A stretch of 64,000 nucleotides of DNA, taken from Acetobacter estunensis (GTDB taxonomy: Bacteria > Pseudomonadota > Alphaproteobacteria > Acetobacterales > Acetobacteraceae). Of the stretch, positions 63,871 to 64,000 are shown piece by piece. The stretch spans positions 186,001-250,000 of the forward strand of contig NZ_JAHRDV010000005.1 of NCBI RefSeq assembly GCF_019083805.1, given 5' to 3'. Position 1 is the stretch's first letter, and each line of letters opens with the position of its first letter. The notes beneath the pieces were generated by a model. That model made no database searches, was not told the origin of the DNA, and saw nothing but the letters and a program-made list of their open reading frames with translations. The translations under genes and the position numbers were made by a program.

Positions 63871-64000
63871 ATGAAACATATTTCCGGTCCGTCCTTCGAG
63901 ACGGCACATCTTTCCGCCGATGGCTACGCCTGCGGTCCCGATACGCAGGTGCGCGCGGTGATCTCCGTGCTGGTGGACAACGAGAGCGGCGTGCTGGCCC
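63871..64000 (+). CDS. ilvN: acetolactate synthase small subunit, 3' partial
   Basis: The first 43 codons of a regulatory subunit. The N-terminus MKHISGPSFETAHLSADG is followed by VRAVISVLVDNESGVLA, the start of the ACT domain that binds the feedback inhibitor. The rest lies beyond the window. Order after ilvB supports the call; the name ilvH is equally used. ATG at 63871 is chosen since other upstream ATGs are out of frame. Confidence 0.85.
   Translation, partial: MKHISGPSFETAHLSADGYACGPDTQVRAVISVLVDNESGVLA

Noticed and set aside
1-64000. CRISPR array, rRNA or tRNA genes
   Set aside because: No regularly spaced direct repeats were seen and no tRNA-like cloverleaf or rRNA sequence could be recognised by reading; a dedicated search program could still find a missed tRNA.

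Overview
The window is a 64 kb chromosomal segment of a GC-rich alphaproteobacterium, most likely an acetic acid bacterium (Acetobacteraceae). I infer this from the MetX-MetW pair, the short HprK with RapZ, EIIA, HPr and EI but no sugar permease, the CvpA-PurF pair, the FnrG-like regulator, and a Hint-domain protein of a type common in that family. The genus cannot be settled from sequence reading alone. Most of the window is ordinary housekeeping DNA with tightly packed, often ATGA-overlapping genes.

Layout: 1-3.6 kb is the end of a cytochrome c maturation operon (ccmF, ccmG, ccmH, ccmI). 3.6-6.4 kb holds metX, metW and a BadF-type sugar kinase. 6.5-12.1 kb holds a DEAD-box helicase with a structured leader, YbaK, a GH108-type muramidase, a degenerate HisE-like protein, cvpA and purF. 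12.3-15.5 kb holds a glycosyltransferase and ilvD. 15.5-17.4 kb is a strikingly AT-rich insert carrying an AvcD-like antiphage deoxycytidylate deaminase, split by a frameshift at a run of eight T, plus a coupled 61-codon gene. 17.4-21.8 kb is the regulatory PTS (EI, HPr, EIIA, RapZ, HprK); its EIIA has Gln in place of the phosphorylated His. 21.8-28.7 kb holds a partial Rid protein, a two-domain glycosyltransferase, a Tat-exported binding protein, hemF, mtnP and a papain-like protein behind a ribosome-site hairpin. 28.7-32.2 kb is an FNR module: an fnr-type gene, two FNR boxes, ompW and hemN. 32.2-37.3 kb holds an EEP nuclease, an AI-2E family transporter, an XRE regulator, a sulfurtransferase and metC.

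37.3-39.5 kb is a second foreign islet with a frameshifted reverse transcriptase. 39.5-44.6 kb returns to core genes (holA, lptE, leuS, a DUF3576 lipoprotein). 44.7-53.3 kb is the most interesting accessory block: a SARP/BTAD-like regulator, a Hint-domain protein, and, divergently, a 144-residue Cys- and Gly-rich precursor with a double-glycine leader almost identical to that of microcin V, followed by a terminator, a membrane fusion protein and a C39-peptidase ABC exporter. Together these look like a microcin or bacteriocin-type secretion locus not obviously matching a known product. 53.4-64 kb holds an SbcCD-like YhaO/YhaN pair, prs, a phosphatase, a small unknown gene, a CHRD protein, serB, miaA, ilvB and the start of the ilvN-type small subunit.

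Functional links: heme and cytochrome supply recur (ccm, hemF, hemN with FNR control), methionine and sulfur genes sit in two clusters, and branched-chain amino acid genes (ilvD, ilvB, ilvN) appear at both ends. Two candidate antiphage genes both carry a single frameshift.
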